Below, in pieces: positions 7,569 to 15,756 of a DNA stretch of 64,000 nucleotides (the first letter of the stretch is position 1; each line of letters begins with the position of its first letter). A program made the position numbers and the translations under genes. The stretch comes from Nocardioides sp. SYSU D00038 (GTDB lineage: Bacteria > Actinomycetota > Actinomycetes > Propionibacteriales > Nocardioidaceae). The notes below the pieces were generated by a model, which saw only the letters and a program-made list of their open reading frames with translations, was not told the origin of the DNA and did not search any database. Where the stretch lies: the NCBI RefSeq assembly GCF_016924665.1, contig NZ_JAFFJT010000018.1, positions 1 through 64,000 on the forward strand. Reading direction: 5' to 3'.

Positions 7569-7820
7569 GTGTTCGACGTCGACGACGTCGTGGACGCCGA
7601 GGGTGCCTCGATCCGCTCCGACCCCACCGGCCTCGGCTGGGAACTCCTGGTCGGGATGAGGGTCACCGAGGAGGGGGTGCTGCACCGCGACAGCATCACC
7701 ATCGACTACACGGTCGATGACGAGGCCTACTCCGTCACCATTCCGTACCAGGTCACGATCTGCACGGGGCCCGAGTTCGAGGTGGACGGGAGCTGCCCCG
7801 TTCCGGGCCTCGACGGCTGA
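7569..7820 (+). pseudogene. probable 3' fragment of a secreted-protein gene
   Basis: The last about 83 codons look like genuine protein: acidic, with alternating beta-strand pattern (DSITIDYTVDDEAYSVTIPY) and two Cys. Upstream, the same frame runs straight into the repeat element at 7387-7543, whose translation is low-complexity. There is no signal peptide, no ribosome binding site and no plausible start except a GTG at 7569. I read it as the tail of a secreted or lipoprotein gene truncated at the repeat insertion; a short real gene starting at 7569 is the alternative. Family not recognised. Confidence 0.45.
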
Positions 7821-7978
7821 GTCGTGACCTTCGCGGCGTGCCGCGGGTCGAGGGGACGCCGTACGTCGCTCGCAGTCGGGGGTGTCTCGCGGTTGGGAGG
7901 CGCGGTGACGGGTAACGCACGGTGCTGGCCCGCCGTACCCGCCCGCCGACGCCACACCCGCGAGCACCTGGAGGACCC

Positions 7979-8296
7979 ATGACCGGCGACATCCCCGAGC
8001 CGGCGCCCGCGCGACCGGCGCCGGAGCGCGGCGTCGAGGGCAAGGACCCGCTCCGCTCGTCGCGGGCGAGCGGCACCTGGCTCGCGGTGGTCGGGCTCTG
8101 CCTGGTGCTGCTCCTGCTGGTCGTCTTCATCGCCCAGAACACCCAGACCGCGGAGGTGCACTTCCTCGGCTGGGAGGGCGAGGCGCCCCAGGCGGTCACG
8201 CTGCTCGTCGCGGCCCTGGCGGGGCTGCTGCTGGCGGTGACCGCGGCGTCGTTGCGCATCCTGCAGCTGCGGCGCCGGGTGCGGCGCACCCGGTAG
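7979..8296 (+). CDS. LapA-domain (DUF1049) membrane protein
   Basis: A 105-residue protein; the ATG at 7979 has GGAGG 5-9 nt upstream. Residues 1-36 are Pro/Glu/Arg-rich and cytoplasmic. Two transmembrane helices follow (about 38-58 and 73-93) separated by the AQNTQTAEVHFLGW signature of LapA/DUF1049 proteins, and it ends in a basic RRRVRRTR tail. In Proteobacteria LapA works in envelope assembly; in Actinobacteria the role is not established. The next gene has its own promoter, so it is likely monocistronic. Confidence 0.85.
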   Translation: MTGDIPEPAPARPAPERGVEGKDPLRSSRASGTWLAVVGLCLVLLLLVVFIAQNTQTAEVHFLGWEGEAPQAVTLLVAALAGLLLAVTAASLRILQLRRRVRRTR

Positions 8297-8354
8297 GCGC
8301 AGCACTCGCACGCCGGATTCCTGCACCCAAGAGGCTCGGCTCGGGCGGTCGCGA

Positions 8355-8360
8355 TAGTCT
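8355..8360 (+). promoter_or_regulatory. -10 box TAGTCT of the HelD-like gene
   Basis: TAGTCT lies eight bases before the GTG start with no ribosome binding site between, pointing to leaderless or near-leaderless transcription. I looked upstream for the rifamycin-associated palindrome known from some helR genes and did not see it. Confidence 0.45.
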
Positions 8361-8368
8361 GGACGGTC

Positions 8369-10711
8369 GTGGAGACGACGTCGGACGGGGCGGACTTTCG
8401 CCTGCACCACAAGGATATCAAGGCCGATCAAGGGCGGTCGAGGAGCGGCCGGTCGACGCGACCGGAGCCCGACCCCGAGGACGTCGCCGCGGTGCTGGCG
8501 GCCGCCGCACGGCGCGACTCGCTGCTGCGCTCGGCGCGAGCCGACCTGGAGCAGGTCCTCACCTCGGTCGAGACCGACCCGGCGGCGCGGCACCGGCGCG
8601 AGTCAGACGCCGCGCGCCTGCACGCCCGGGTCGCGGGGCTGGTCGCGGCGCGCGACTCGGTGGCGTTCGGACGGCTCGACCTGGTCGACGGGGAGCGGCA
8701 CTACCTCGGGCGGACGGCGGTCGCCGACGCCGACGGGTCGGTGCTCGTCCTGGACTGGCGAGCCCCCGCGGCCCGCCCGTTCTACGCCGCCACGGCCCAC
8801 CGACCGCTGGGCGTGGCCCGCCGTCGCCACCTCCGGGTCCGCCGCGACCGGGTGCTGGGTCACGACGACGAGGTGCTGGTCGGCGGCGACGGGGACGATC
8901 CCGGCAGCATGGTGCCGGCGCGGCACCTGCTCGACGCCCTGACGGCACCCCGGACGGGTCGGATGCGCGACGTCGTGAGGACGGTGCAGGCCGACCAGGA
9001 CGCGATGATCCGGGCCGACCCGCGGGGTGCGCTGGTGGTCCAGGGCGCTCCCGGCGCGGGCAAGACCGTGGTCGCCCTCCACCGGGTGGCCTACCTGCTG
9101 CACGAGCACCGCGACCGGCTGTCGCGCACCGGCGTGCTGCTCGTGGGTCCGAGCCGGACCTTCCTCGACTACGTCTCCGACGTGCTGCCCGCCCTCGGCG
9201 AGACGGCGGTCGTGCCGGCGACCGTCGGCGACCTCTTCCCGGGGGTGGCGGCGACGTACGCCGAGCCGCCTGCGGCAGCCGAGGTGAAGGGACGCCTGGT
9301 CATGGTCGACGTGCTCCGCCGCGCGGTCGCGGTGCTGCAGGCCGTCCCGCCCGGCGGGGCGGAGGTGGCGATGAGCGGCACCCCCGTGGTGCTCGACGAG
9401 GCGGTGCTGGCGGCGGCCAGGGAGCGAGCCCGAGCCGGCGGGCTGCCCCACGAGCGGGCGCGCGCGACGTACGCCGAGGCCGTGGTCGACGCCCTGACCG
9501 CGCGCTGGGGGGACCGGATCGGCACCGATCCCTGGGACGGGTCGACGTGGCTCGACGAGGCCGACCTCGCCGCGCTGCGGAGCGAGGTCGCGGAGTCCGA
9601 GGAGGTGGCCGCGCTCGTGGAGGACACCTGGCCGCGGCTGACCCCCGAGCGGCTGCTCGGGCGGCTCTGGTCCGAGCCCGACCTCCTCGCCGCCGCCACC
9701 GAGGGAATCCTGGGCCCTGCCGAGCGCGACCTCCTCGCCCGCGACGAGCCCGGGGCGTGGACCCCCGCCGACCTGCCGCTGCTCGACGAGGCGGCCGAGC
9801 TGCTCGGGCACGACGACACCGAGGAGCGGGCCGCGGAGGTGCGGCGGCGGGCGCAGGAGGAGCAGTACGCCCGCGGCGTCCTGGAGGTGTTGCACGGGTC
9901 GCGGCCGCTGGAGGACGACGACGAGGCCGACACGATCGACTGGGAGGACCCCGCGGCGGTACCGCCGGTCGACTCGGCCCTGCTGGCGGCCCGCTTCGCG
10001 ACCGACGACCACCGGAGCCTCGCCGAGCGGGCGCTTGCTGACCGCACCTGGGTGTTCGACCACGTGGTCGTCGACGAGGCCCAGGAGCTCACCCCGATGC
10101 AGTGGCGGCTGCTGGTACGGCGCTGCCCCAGCCGCTCGATGACCGTCGTCGGCGACCTGGCCCAGGCCTCGCGGGTCGGTGCCGCCCGCACCTGGGCCGA
10201 GGCGCTCGAGCCCGCGCTGGCCGGCCGGTGGCGGCTGGCCGAGCTGGACGTCTCCTACCGCACGCCTGCGGAGCTGCTCGAGCCGGCCCGGCTGGTGCTG
10301 GCCCGCCACCGCCCCGACCTGCGCCCGCCGCGGGCCCTCCGCCGCGGTGGTCGGCCGGTGCGGGTGCTGCTCGGGGTCACCGACGTCGCAGCGGCGGTCG
10401 CCGACGTGGTCGGCGACGTGCTCGCCGGTCGCGGGGGCACGGGCGGCACCGTGGCGGTCGTCGCGGCCGAGGCGAGCGACGTCGGGGCGCTGCCTCCCGG
10501 CGTGGCCCGGTGCACGCCGGGGGAGTCGAAGGGCCTGGAGTTCGACGCGGTGGTCGTCGTGGAGCCCCAGCTGATGGCCGCCACCGACCTCTACGTCGCG
10601 CTCACCCGGGCCACCGACGAGCTGGTCGTGGTGACCGGCGCGGCCACGGTGCCGTGGGCGGACGAGCCGGCGACGTCGTGCGCGCCGGGCCGGACCAGGC
10701 CGGTCTCGTAG
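8369..10711 (+). CDS. HelD-like superfamily 1 ATPase (RNA polymerase recycling type)
   Basis: 780-residue UvrD/Rep-like protein of the HelD family, whose members pull stalled RNA polymerase off DNA and, in the HelR branch, can confer rifamycin tolerance. The N-terminal coiled segment (residues 30-100) has the heptad look of the HelD arm that enters the secondary channel. Walker A is GAPGAGKT (226-233), Walker B VVVDEAQE around Asp569, motif III TVVGDLAQ, a GESKGLEFD motif near 715 and motif VI YVALTRA near the C-terminus. The stop lies 121 bp inside the antisense 3' end of the response regulator gene. Whether it is a HelD or HelR type cannot be told by eye. A true helicase function is less likely than an RNA polymerase role, judging by the family. 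Confidence 0.85.
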   Translation: METTSDGADFRLHHKDIKADQGRSRSGRSTRPEPDPEDVAAVLAAAARRDSLLRSARADLEQVLTSVETDPAARHRRESDAARLHARVAGLVAARDSVAFGRLDLVDGERHYLGRTAVADADGSVLVLDWRAPAARPFYAATAHRPLGVARRRHLRVRRDRVLGHDDEVLVGGDGDDPGSMVPARHLLDALTAPRTGRMRDVVRTVQADQDAMIRADPRGALVVQGAPGAGKTVVALHRVAYLLHEHRDRLSRTGVLLVGPSRTFLDYVSDVLPALGETAVVPATVGDLFPGVAATYAEPPAAAEVKGRLVMVDVLRRAVAVLQAVPPGGAEVAMSGTPVVLDEAVLAAARERARAGGLPHERARATYAEAVVDALTARWGDRIGTDPWDGSTWLDEADLAALRSEVAESEEVAALVEDTWPRLTPERLLGRLWSEPDLLAAATEGILGPAERDLLARDEPGAWTPADLPLLDEAAELLGHDDTEERAAEVRRRAQEEQYARGVLEVLHGSRPLEDDDEADTIDWEDPAAVPPVDSALLAARFATDDHRSLAERALADRTWVFDHVVVDEAQELTPMQWRLLVRRCPSRSMTVVGDLAQASRVGAARTWAEALEPALAGRWRLAELDVSYRTPAELLEPARLVLARHRPDLRPPRALRRGGRPVRVLLGVTDVAAAVADVVGDVLAGRGGTGGTVAVVAAEASDVGALPPGVARCTPGESKGLEFDAVVVVEPQLMAATDLYVALTRATDELVVVTGAATVPWADEPATSCAPGRTRPVS

Positions 10712-11331
10712 GCGACGACGACGGCCTGGGTGCGGTCGCGCAGCCCGAGCTTCGACAGCACCCGGCCGAGGTGGGTCTTGACCGTGGCCTCGCTGAGGAA
10801 CAGTCGGCCGGCGATCTCGGCGTTGGTGAGCCCGCGGGCGACCTCGGCGAGCACCTCGACCTCCCGCTCGGTGAGGTCGGCGAGGCGCTCCGTCGCGGCG
10901 GTGGGGGACGGACCGCCGACGTAGCGCTCCACCAGGCGTCGGGTCAGCGAGGGGGCGAGCAGGGTCTCCCCGGCCACGACCGACCGGATGGCGGCGGCGA
11001 TCTCGGCGGGCGGCGCGTCCTTGAGCAGGAACCCGCTCGCCCCGGCCCGCAGCGCCTGGTAGACGTACTCGTCGAGGTCGAACGTCGTCAGCACCAGCAC
11101 CCGCACGCCGGGGTGCTCGGCGACGATGGACCGGGTCGCCTCGATGCCGTCCATGACGGGCATCCGCACGTCCATGACCACGACGTCGGGCCCCAGCTCA
11201 CGGGTCGCGGTCACGGCGGCGCGGCCGTCGGCCGCCTCGCCGACGACCTCGAGCCCGGGCTGGGCGCCGAGGATGGCGGCCATCCCCTCGCGGGCCAGGG
11301 CGTGGTCGTCGACGACGAGCACGGTGGTCAT
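10591..11331 (-). CDS. NarL/LuxR-family response regulator
   Basis: Two-component transcription factor. The receiver domain (1-120) has the acidic pair DD at 8-9, phosphoacceptor Asp54 in VVVMDVRMP, a switch Thr in VLTTFD, and Lys in FLLKDAPP. The LuxR-type HTH is at about 150-210 (LTEREVEVLAEVARGLTNAEIAGRLFLSEATVKTHL). Beyond the HTH there is an unusual tail of about 30 small residues encoded entirely within the region antisense to the HelD-like gene. Its kinase partner is encoded 25 bp upstream and the pair is clearly one operon. Target genes are unknown. Confidence 0.93.
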   Translation of the reverse strand: MTTVLVVDDHALAREGMAAILGAQPGLEVVGEAADGRAAVTATRELGPDVVVMDVRMPVMDGIEATRSIVAEHPGVRVLVLTTFDLDEYVYQALRAGASGFLLKDAPPAEIAAAIRSVVAGETLLAPSLTRRLVERYVGGPSPTAATERLADLTEREVEVLAEVARGLTNAEIAGRLFLSEATVKTHLGRVLSKLGLRDRTQAVVVAYETGLVRPGAHDVAGSSAHGTVAAPVTTTSSSVARVSAT

Positions 11332-11356
11332 GCTGCCTCCCGGGTGGTGACGTGGG

Positions 11357-12514
11357 TCAGGAGGGCGGTGCCTCCACGGGCAGGACGACCCGCACGCGGA
11401 ACCGGTTCCCGACCACGCCCACCTCGACGGTGCCGCCGTGCAGCCTGGCCCGCTCGCGCATCCCGGTCAGGCCGTGCCCGGACCCCACGGACTCGCGGGG
11501 CCGGCCGGGCAGGTCGTTGCTCACCTCGATCGTCATGCGCTCGGCGTCGTAGCCCAGACGCACGTCGGTCGCCACGTCGCCGGCGTGCTTGCGCACGTTG
11601 GTCAGCGCCTCCTGCACGATCCGGTAAGAAGCCAGGCCGAGTCCCGCGGCCAGCGCGGGACGGACGCCGTCCTCGACCAGGGTGACCGGCAGCCCGCTCG
11701 CCCGGTGCTCCTCGACGAGCGCCGGCACCTGGTCGAGGTCGGGCGCCGGCTCGCCGTCGACGGGCGGCTGGTGGAGCACGTCAAGGAGTCGGCGCATCTC
11801 GACGAGGGCCTGCCGCGAGGTGCGTCGTACGGCGTCGATGTGGTGCTCGGCGCGGTCGGGGTCGGTGCGCAGCAGGCTCTGCGCGGCACCCGCCTGCACG
11901 GTGACGACCGACAGGGAGTGGGCCACGACGTCGTGGAGCTCGCGCGCGATCCGCTCGCGCTCGCCGGCCACGGCCGCGCGCACCGAGGTGCGGGCGCGCT
12001 CGTCGGTGGCCGCCAGCGCGGCCCGCGCGGCCTCGGCCCGGCGGCGCAGCAGCCACCCGCCCGACCACGCCAGCACGGTCAGGAAGGCGAACACGGCGTA
12101 GTCGGCCGGGGCGGGCTCGCCGGTGTAGTAGTCGAGCGCCGTGGCGCTGGAGACCGCGGCCAGCGGCACGGGCAGGCTGGCGACGGCCAGCGGGGCCCGG
12201 GCCCGCAGCCCGCAGCTGAAGACCGCGACGAGCAGCGAGGCCAGGGGCGTCGACCCCTCCTCGGGCGGTCCGCCCCCGAGCGCGCGCAGCAGCAGCACCG
12301 CGGAGACCACGAGCAGCACCGCCGCCGGGAACCGGCGGCGCCACAGCAGCGGCACCGAGACCGCCACGGCGACGCCCAGCCGCTCGGCCGTCGTGCCGGG
12401 GCCGCCGAGGAAGACCGCCTCGAGCCCCGCCCAGAGACCGATGCCACCGACCAGCAGGGCGTCGGCCCGGCGGGGCGCGGCGGGCACCTCGACCAACCGC
12501 TGCCAGACGTCCAT
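11357..12514 (-). CDS. DesK/NarX-type sensor histidine kinase
   Basis: Membrane sensor that phosphorylates the response regulator encoded next. Four or five predicted transmembrane helices fill residues 15-150, with little outside loop, so the signal is probably sensed within the membrane. The HisKA_3 dimerisation domain has ERIARELHDVVAHS with phosphoacceptor His194. The HATPase_c domain has the N box EALTNVRKHA and the G box GSGHGLTGMRERA. I choose the ATG at 12514 over an upstream in-frame ATG because a TAGGCT box sits 7 nt before it (leaderless) and the upstream residues are basic filler. Signal unknown; this class in Actinobacteria often senses envelope stress. Confidence 0.92.
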   Translation of the reverse strand: MDVWQRLVEVPAAPRRADALLVGGIGLWAGLEAVFLGGPGTTAERLGVAVAVSVPLLWRRRFPAAVLLVVSAVLLLRALGGGPPEEGSTPLASLLVAVFSCGLRARAPLAVASLPVPLAAVSSATALDYYTGEPAPADYAVFAFLTVLAWSGGWLLRRRAEAARAALAATDERARTSVRAAVAGERERIARELHDVVAHSLSVVTVQAGAAQSLLRTDPDRAEHHIDAVRRTSRQALVEMRRLLDVLHQPPVDGEPAPDLDQVPALVEEHRASGLPVTLVEDGVRPALAAGLGLASYRIVQEALTNVRKHAGDVATDVRLGYDAERMTIEVSNDLPGRPRESVGSGHGLTGMRERARLHGGTVEVGVVGNRFRVRVVLPVEAPPS

Positions 12515-12666
12515 GGCCGGAAGCCTAGAGAGGCCGCGGCGCCCGCCCATCACCCTGGAGGGGAACGCCGGTCAGCCTCCAGGCTGACGCGGTCCGGCCC
12601 GGCGGACGACGAGCAGACGACGCCAGGGCGACGCGCGGGAGGGTCCCGCCTTGGGAGCGTCGGAGC

Positions 12667-13269
12667 ATGAACTCACCGACCTTCGACGGCGCCCCCGTCG
12701 CCCACCACCTCCGCTCCTTCCCACCCCATCCCGACGAGCACCTGCTGCCCCGCTCCCCCCGCGCCGCCGTCGTCTCGGCGACGGTCACCGCGGTCGCGAG
12801 CGCGGTCACCGGGATCCTGCAGGTCGTCCACGAGCCGTCCGGCGAGTCGACGGTCGTGGGCGTCGAGCACGTCCTCATCGGCGGGCTCAGCCTCCTGCTC
12901 GTCGCCCAGCTGCCCTTCCTGTTCTGGCTGGCTCCGGTGCGCCGGACCTGGCCGGCCTGGGTCGCCGGCCTGGGCATGGTGCCGCTGGCCGCGGTCGCCA
13001 CCATCTCCAACGTCCGCGGCGAGGACCCCTCGTTCTTCGCAGCGGTGGCCCTGCCCGCCAACGCCCTGTGGTTCCTCGGCCTGGTCGCCCTCGCCGTGGT
13101 CGCCCGCGACACCACGTGGCTGCCGCGCGGTCTCGTGGTGGCCTTGCCGCTCACCTGGGCCGGCACCATCCCGCTGTCCGGGCTGGGCGGCGGCGTGGTC
13201 GTCGCCGCCCTGTGGGCCGGGGCCGCCTGGGTCGTGCACGCCCGCGCCCACGACGAGGCCGGCCGATGA
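12667..13269 (+). CDS. hypothetical membrane protein, 200 aa
   Basis: Not recognised. After a hydrophilic N-terminus (1-30) there are about five hydrophobic helices (32-52, 66-88, 95-115, 122-145, 150-185). There are no conserved polar motifs within the helices. It is divergent from the kinase-regulator pair with about 150 bp between, so it may be one of their targets, but that is only positional. The stop is 74 bp ahead of the RTX protein, so the two could be co-transcribed. Confidence 0.75.
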   Translation: MNSPTFDGAPVAHHLRSFPPHPDEHLLPRSPRAAVVSATVTAVASAVTGILQVVHEPSGESTVVGVEHVLIGGLSLLLVAQLPFLFWLAPVRRTWPAWVAGLGMVPLAAVATISNVRGEDPSFFAAVALPANALWFLGLVALAVVARDTTWLPRGLVVALPLTWAGTIPLSGLGGGVVVAALWAGAAWVVHARAHDEAGR

Positions 13270-13343
13270 CGCGGCGCGGCCGCCGCCCGGCCGCCCACCG
13301 ACCAACCACATCCGACACCAGCCAGACCGGAGGAACGAGAAGC

Positions 13344-14627
13344 ATGAACAGACGCCTCATCGCGACGGTCCTGGTCGCGGTCACCCTGCCGTTGCTCGGC
13401 ACGGTGACCGACCAGGCCGCCGCCGCCAAACCCCGCTGCGAGGGCCGCAAGGCCACGATCGTCGGCACCGCCAAGGGTGAGGTGATCCGTGGCACCCCCA
13501 AGCGCGACGTCATCGTCGCCAAGGGTGGCAACGACCGGATCCTCGGCCGCGGGGGTGACGACCTGATCTGCGCCGACGGCGGCCACGACACCGTCGACGG
13601 TGGACCCGGCAACGACGCGGTCGTCGCCGGGGCCGGCAACGACCGCGTCGAGGGGGCCTCCGGTGCCGACCGCCTCAGCGGCGCAACCGGGAACGACCGG
13701 ATCGACGGTGGGCCCGGCAACGACCGACTCGACGGCGGCAGCCAGACCGACAAGGTCTACGGCGGTTCCGGCAACGACGTCGTCCTCACCGGCACGGGCA
13801 ACCGGGACGTCGCGTTCGGCGGCGCGGGCGATGACACGGTCACCGTGGCGGCGACCGGCGGCTTCGCCGACGGCGAGGCGGGCGACGACTCGCTGGTCAC
13901 GACGGCGGCCGCCACCCACCTCGCGGGCGGCACCGACGACGACTCGCTGACCGGCAGTCGCCACGCGGACCGGCTCGACGGCCACGCCGGCGACGACCTG
14001 ATCGAGGCCGGCGACGGCGCCGACACCTGCACCGGCGGTGCGGGCCACGACCTGTGCGACGGGGGTCGGCCGGGCGGACCGGAGAACACCCCGGACGACC
14101 CGGACGTCTGCGACGCGACCGTCGAGGAGAGGCAGTCGTGCAGGAGCGGTCTGCCGGACGCCTACGTCGGCACCCTGCACGGCTACGAGATCAACGCGCA
14201 GGCCAGCGACGAGGGGACCTGGTCGATGCGGGTCCGCTTCGAGCGCGACGTCACGATCGGCGAGGACACCTACTACGACCTGGCCGCCGGCAGCGTGGAC
14301 TGGTCGCTCACCGGCGACAACGGCGACTGCACCTGGTCGCAGAAGGCCACGGTGGTGCCCCTGGACCCGGGCTCGGGCTACCTGGTGCTCGACGACGCCG
14401 ACCACACCTACGAGGTCAACATGGGCTACGCCGATCCGCTCCCGGACTCGGTGTGGCACTGTGACGGCCGCACGTCCGAGCACGCCGAGCCCTGGCGGCC
14501 CGGCAACACGGTGCTCGGCAACCCCTGGGACCCGGCCCGCCCGACCCTGGCGGCCGACCTGGTCGTGCCGGACAGCGACGGCTCGCCCGACACGATCGCC
14601 TGGGACCTCACCCCCGTCTACGAGTAG
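13344..14627 (+). CDS. secreted RTX (haemolysin-type calcium-binding repeat) protein
   Basis: 427 residues; the ATG at 13344 follows GGAGGAACGAGAAGC. A signal peptide (1-28, ending AAAA) is followed by roughly ten nonapeptide-like repeats of the GGxGxDxhx type (residues 45-245), such as GGPGNDRLDGG, which form a calcium-loaded beta roll outside the cell. The C-terminal 160 residues are a separate, Trp- and Asp-rich beta domain with several Cys; I do not recognise it. There is no catalytic motif in either part and no type I secretion genes nearby, so export is most likely by Sec through the signal peptide. Possible roles are surface attachment or a calcium-stabilised scaffold. Confidence 0.88.
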   Translation: MNRRLIATVLVAVTLPLLGTVTDQAAAAKPRCEGRKATIVGTAKGEVIRGTPKRDVIVAKGGNDRILGRGGDDLICADGGHDTVDGGPGNDAVVAGAGNDRVEGASGADRLSGATGNDRIDGGPGNDRLDGGSQTDKVYGGSGNDVVLTGTGNRDVAFGGAGDDTVTVAATGGFADGEAGDDSLVTTAAATHLAGGTDDDSLTGSRHADRLDGHAGDDLIEAGDGADTCTGGAGHDLCDGGRPGGPENTPDDPDVCDATVEERQSCRSGLPDAYVGTLHGYEINAQASDEGTWSMRVRFERDVTIGEDTYYDLAAGSVDWSLTGDNGDCTWSQKATVVPLDPGSGYLVLDDADHTYEVNMGYADPLPDSVWHCDGRTSEHAEPWRPGNTVLGNPWDPARPTLAADLVVPDSDGSPDTIAWDLTPVYE

Positions 14628-14642
14628 GACGCGATCGCGGGT

Positions 14643-14675
14643 CCGGCGCGGTGCCACCACGGTGGCCCGCGCCGG
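14643..14675 (+). terminator. hairpin terminator of the RTX gene
   Basis: Nine-base perfect arms CCGGCGCGG (14643-14651) and CCGCGCCGG (14667-14675) enclose a second small stem CCACC/GGTGG. It lies 15 nt after the stop codon. Confidence 0.75.
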
Positions 14676-14702
14676 ATCGGCGTCGCAGGAAGGAAGGAAG
14701 CC

Positions 14703-15530
14703 GTGCCGCACCGACCGGCGGTCACCGACGACGAGCGCGCCGGTGCCGCGACCATGGCCGCCGTGCAGGAGAACCTGCGCTCCCACGCCAGCCACCTCCA
14801 CCACCTCGTGCCCGGTGCCACGACCCACCGCCTCGGCCCGGTCGAGCTCGCCGACAGCGGGCTGCACCACGACACGTTCAACACCCTGTGCCTGGCCTCG
14901 TGGTCGGCGTCGCTCGACGCGACGACCGCCGAGCGCTGCGCCGGCCTCGTCCGGGGGACGGGACGGCCGTTCTCCTTCTGGGCGCTCGGGCAGCGCCAGG
15001 TCGACGACGCGCGCAGGCACCTGCCCCGGGTGGGGTTCGTGGCGGCCGAGTCGGAGGCAGTGATGACCGGACCCGTCCCCGAGCAGCGGTGGGGTGCGAC
15101 GAGCGGGCTCTCCGTCGAGGTCGTCGAGACGCCCGAGGGGGTCGCGGAGTACGCCGAGCTCCTCGCCCACAACTGGACCCCGCCCGCCCGGGACGTCGCG
15201 CGGTTCCTCGTCGCCGCCGCCGGGCACCTGACGCGACCTGGCAGCCGGTCGGTGCTCGTGGTCGGCCGCCACCGGGGCCGGGTCGTGTCCGGCGCCGAGG
15301 TCCACCTCGCCGGCGGCGTGGCCGGTCTCTACGGCGTCGCCACCCTCGAGGCCCACCGCGGCCGCGGGCACGCCAGCACGATCGTCTCCGCCGCGCTCGG
15401 CGTCGCCGCGAGCCGCGGGTACGCCCGCACCTGCCTCCAGGCGACGGAGGCCGGCGCCGGCATCTACGAGCGGCTCGGCTACCGGCGGGTGGACGTGTGC
15501 CAGGAGTACGCGTTCGGACCCTCCGCCTGA
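14703..15530 (+). CDS. GNAT-family N-acetyltransferase
   Basis: 275-residue acetyl-CoA-dependent transferase. The GTG start follows GGAAGGAAGG. The first half (1-125) resembles a degenerate, non-catalytic GNAT domain; the second half (130-270) carries motif A, VATLEAHRGRGHAST, with the RGRGHA pyrophosphate-binding loop, and the motif B ending YERLGYRRVD. Two-domain GNAT proteins of this size are frequent in Actinobacteria. Substrate unknown: an amino acid, an aminoglycoside-like molecule or a protein N-terminus are all possible. No partner gene is adjacent. Confidence 0.85.
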   Translation: MPHRPAVTDDERAGAATMAAVQENLRSHASHLHHLVPGATTHRLGPVELADSGLHHDTFNTLCLASWSASLDATTAERCAGLVRGTGRPFSFWALGQRQVDDARRHLPRVGFVAAESEAVMTGPVPEQRWGATSGLSVEVVETPEGVAEYAELLAHNWTPPARDVARFLVAAAGHLTRPGSRSVLVVGRHRGRVVSGAEVHLAGGVAGLYGVATLEAHRGRGHASTIVSAALGVAASRGYARTCLQATEAGAGIYERLGYRRVDVCQEYAFGPSA

Positions 15531-15594
15531 GCCCGTCGGGTGGTCCAGACGCCCGGTCCGGGTGCTGGTGCCCGGTGGGTGGTCTCTCGTACGA

Positions 15595-15683
15595 TCACCC
15601 CCGGCCCCTGGGGTGACGGTCCTCCGACACCACGGGCGGCCCCCTACAGACCCGCTGGCGACCCGAGAAGCCGGCGGGTCTGT
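15595..15683. other. two hairpins in the 226-bp gap before the rsbQ-like gene
   Basis: Hairpin 1 (15595-15616) has arms TCACCCC and GGGGTGA. Hairpin 2 (15646-15683) has ten-base arms ACAGACCCGC and GCGGGTCTGT plus inner GGC/GCC. They may be terminators of the acetyltransferase gene or a structured RNA. No known riboswitch consensus was recognised. The rsbQ promoter lies downstream at 15745, so they would not be in a leaderless rsbQ transcript. Confidence 0.45.
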
Positions 15684-15744
15684 CTCGTACCCACCCTTCC
15701 GGCTCGTCGTGACAGGGGATGCCCCGGTGGCGGGCGGAGGCGGT

Positions 15745-15750
15745 TAGGGT
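15745..15750 (+). promoter_or_regulatory. -10 box TAGGGT of the rsbQ-rsbP-like pair
   Basis: TAGGGT, six bases, then ATG, with no ribosome binding site. This is the leaderless pattern that recurs in the window. Confidence 0.5.
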
Positions 15751-15756
15751 GCGGCC

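Noticed and set aside
7296..7820. Genomic island inserted at tRNA-Thr
   Set aside because: No integrase, no duplicated tRNA 3' end and no compositional change; only a hairpin repeat and a gene fragment follow the tRNA.
8297..8368. Rifamycin-associated element upstream of the HelD-like gene
   Set aside because: No palindrome of that type is present in the short gap.
12525..15371. A 948-codon open frame on the minus strand with Val-Ala-Gly repeats
   Set aside because: It mirrors the RTX gene and its neighbours; the repeats are the complement of the RTX repeats.
15595..15683. Known riboswitch before the rsbQ-like gene
   Set aside because: I compared the hairpins by eye with consensus features of common actinobacterial riboswitches and found no match, and the likely promoter lies downstream of them.
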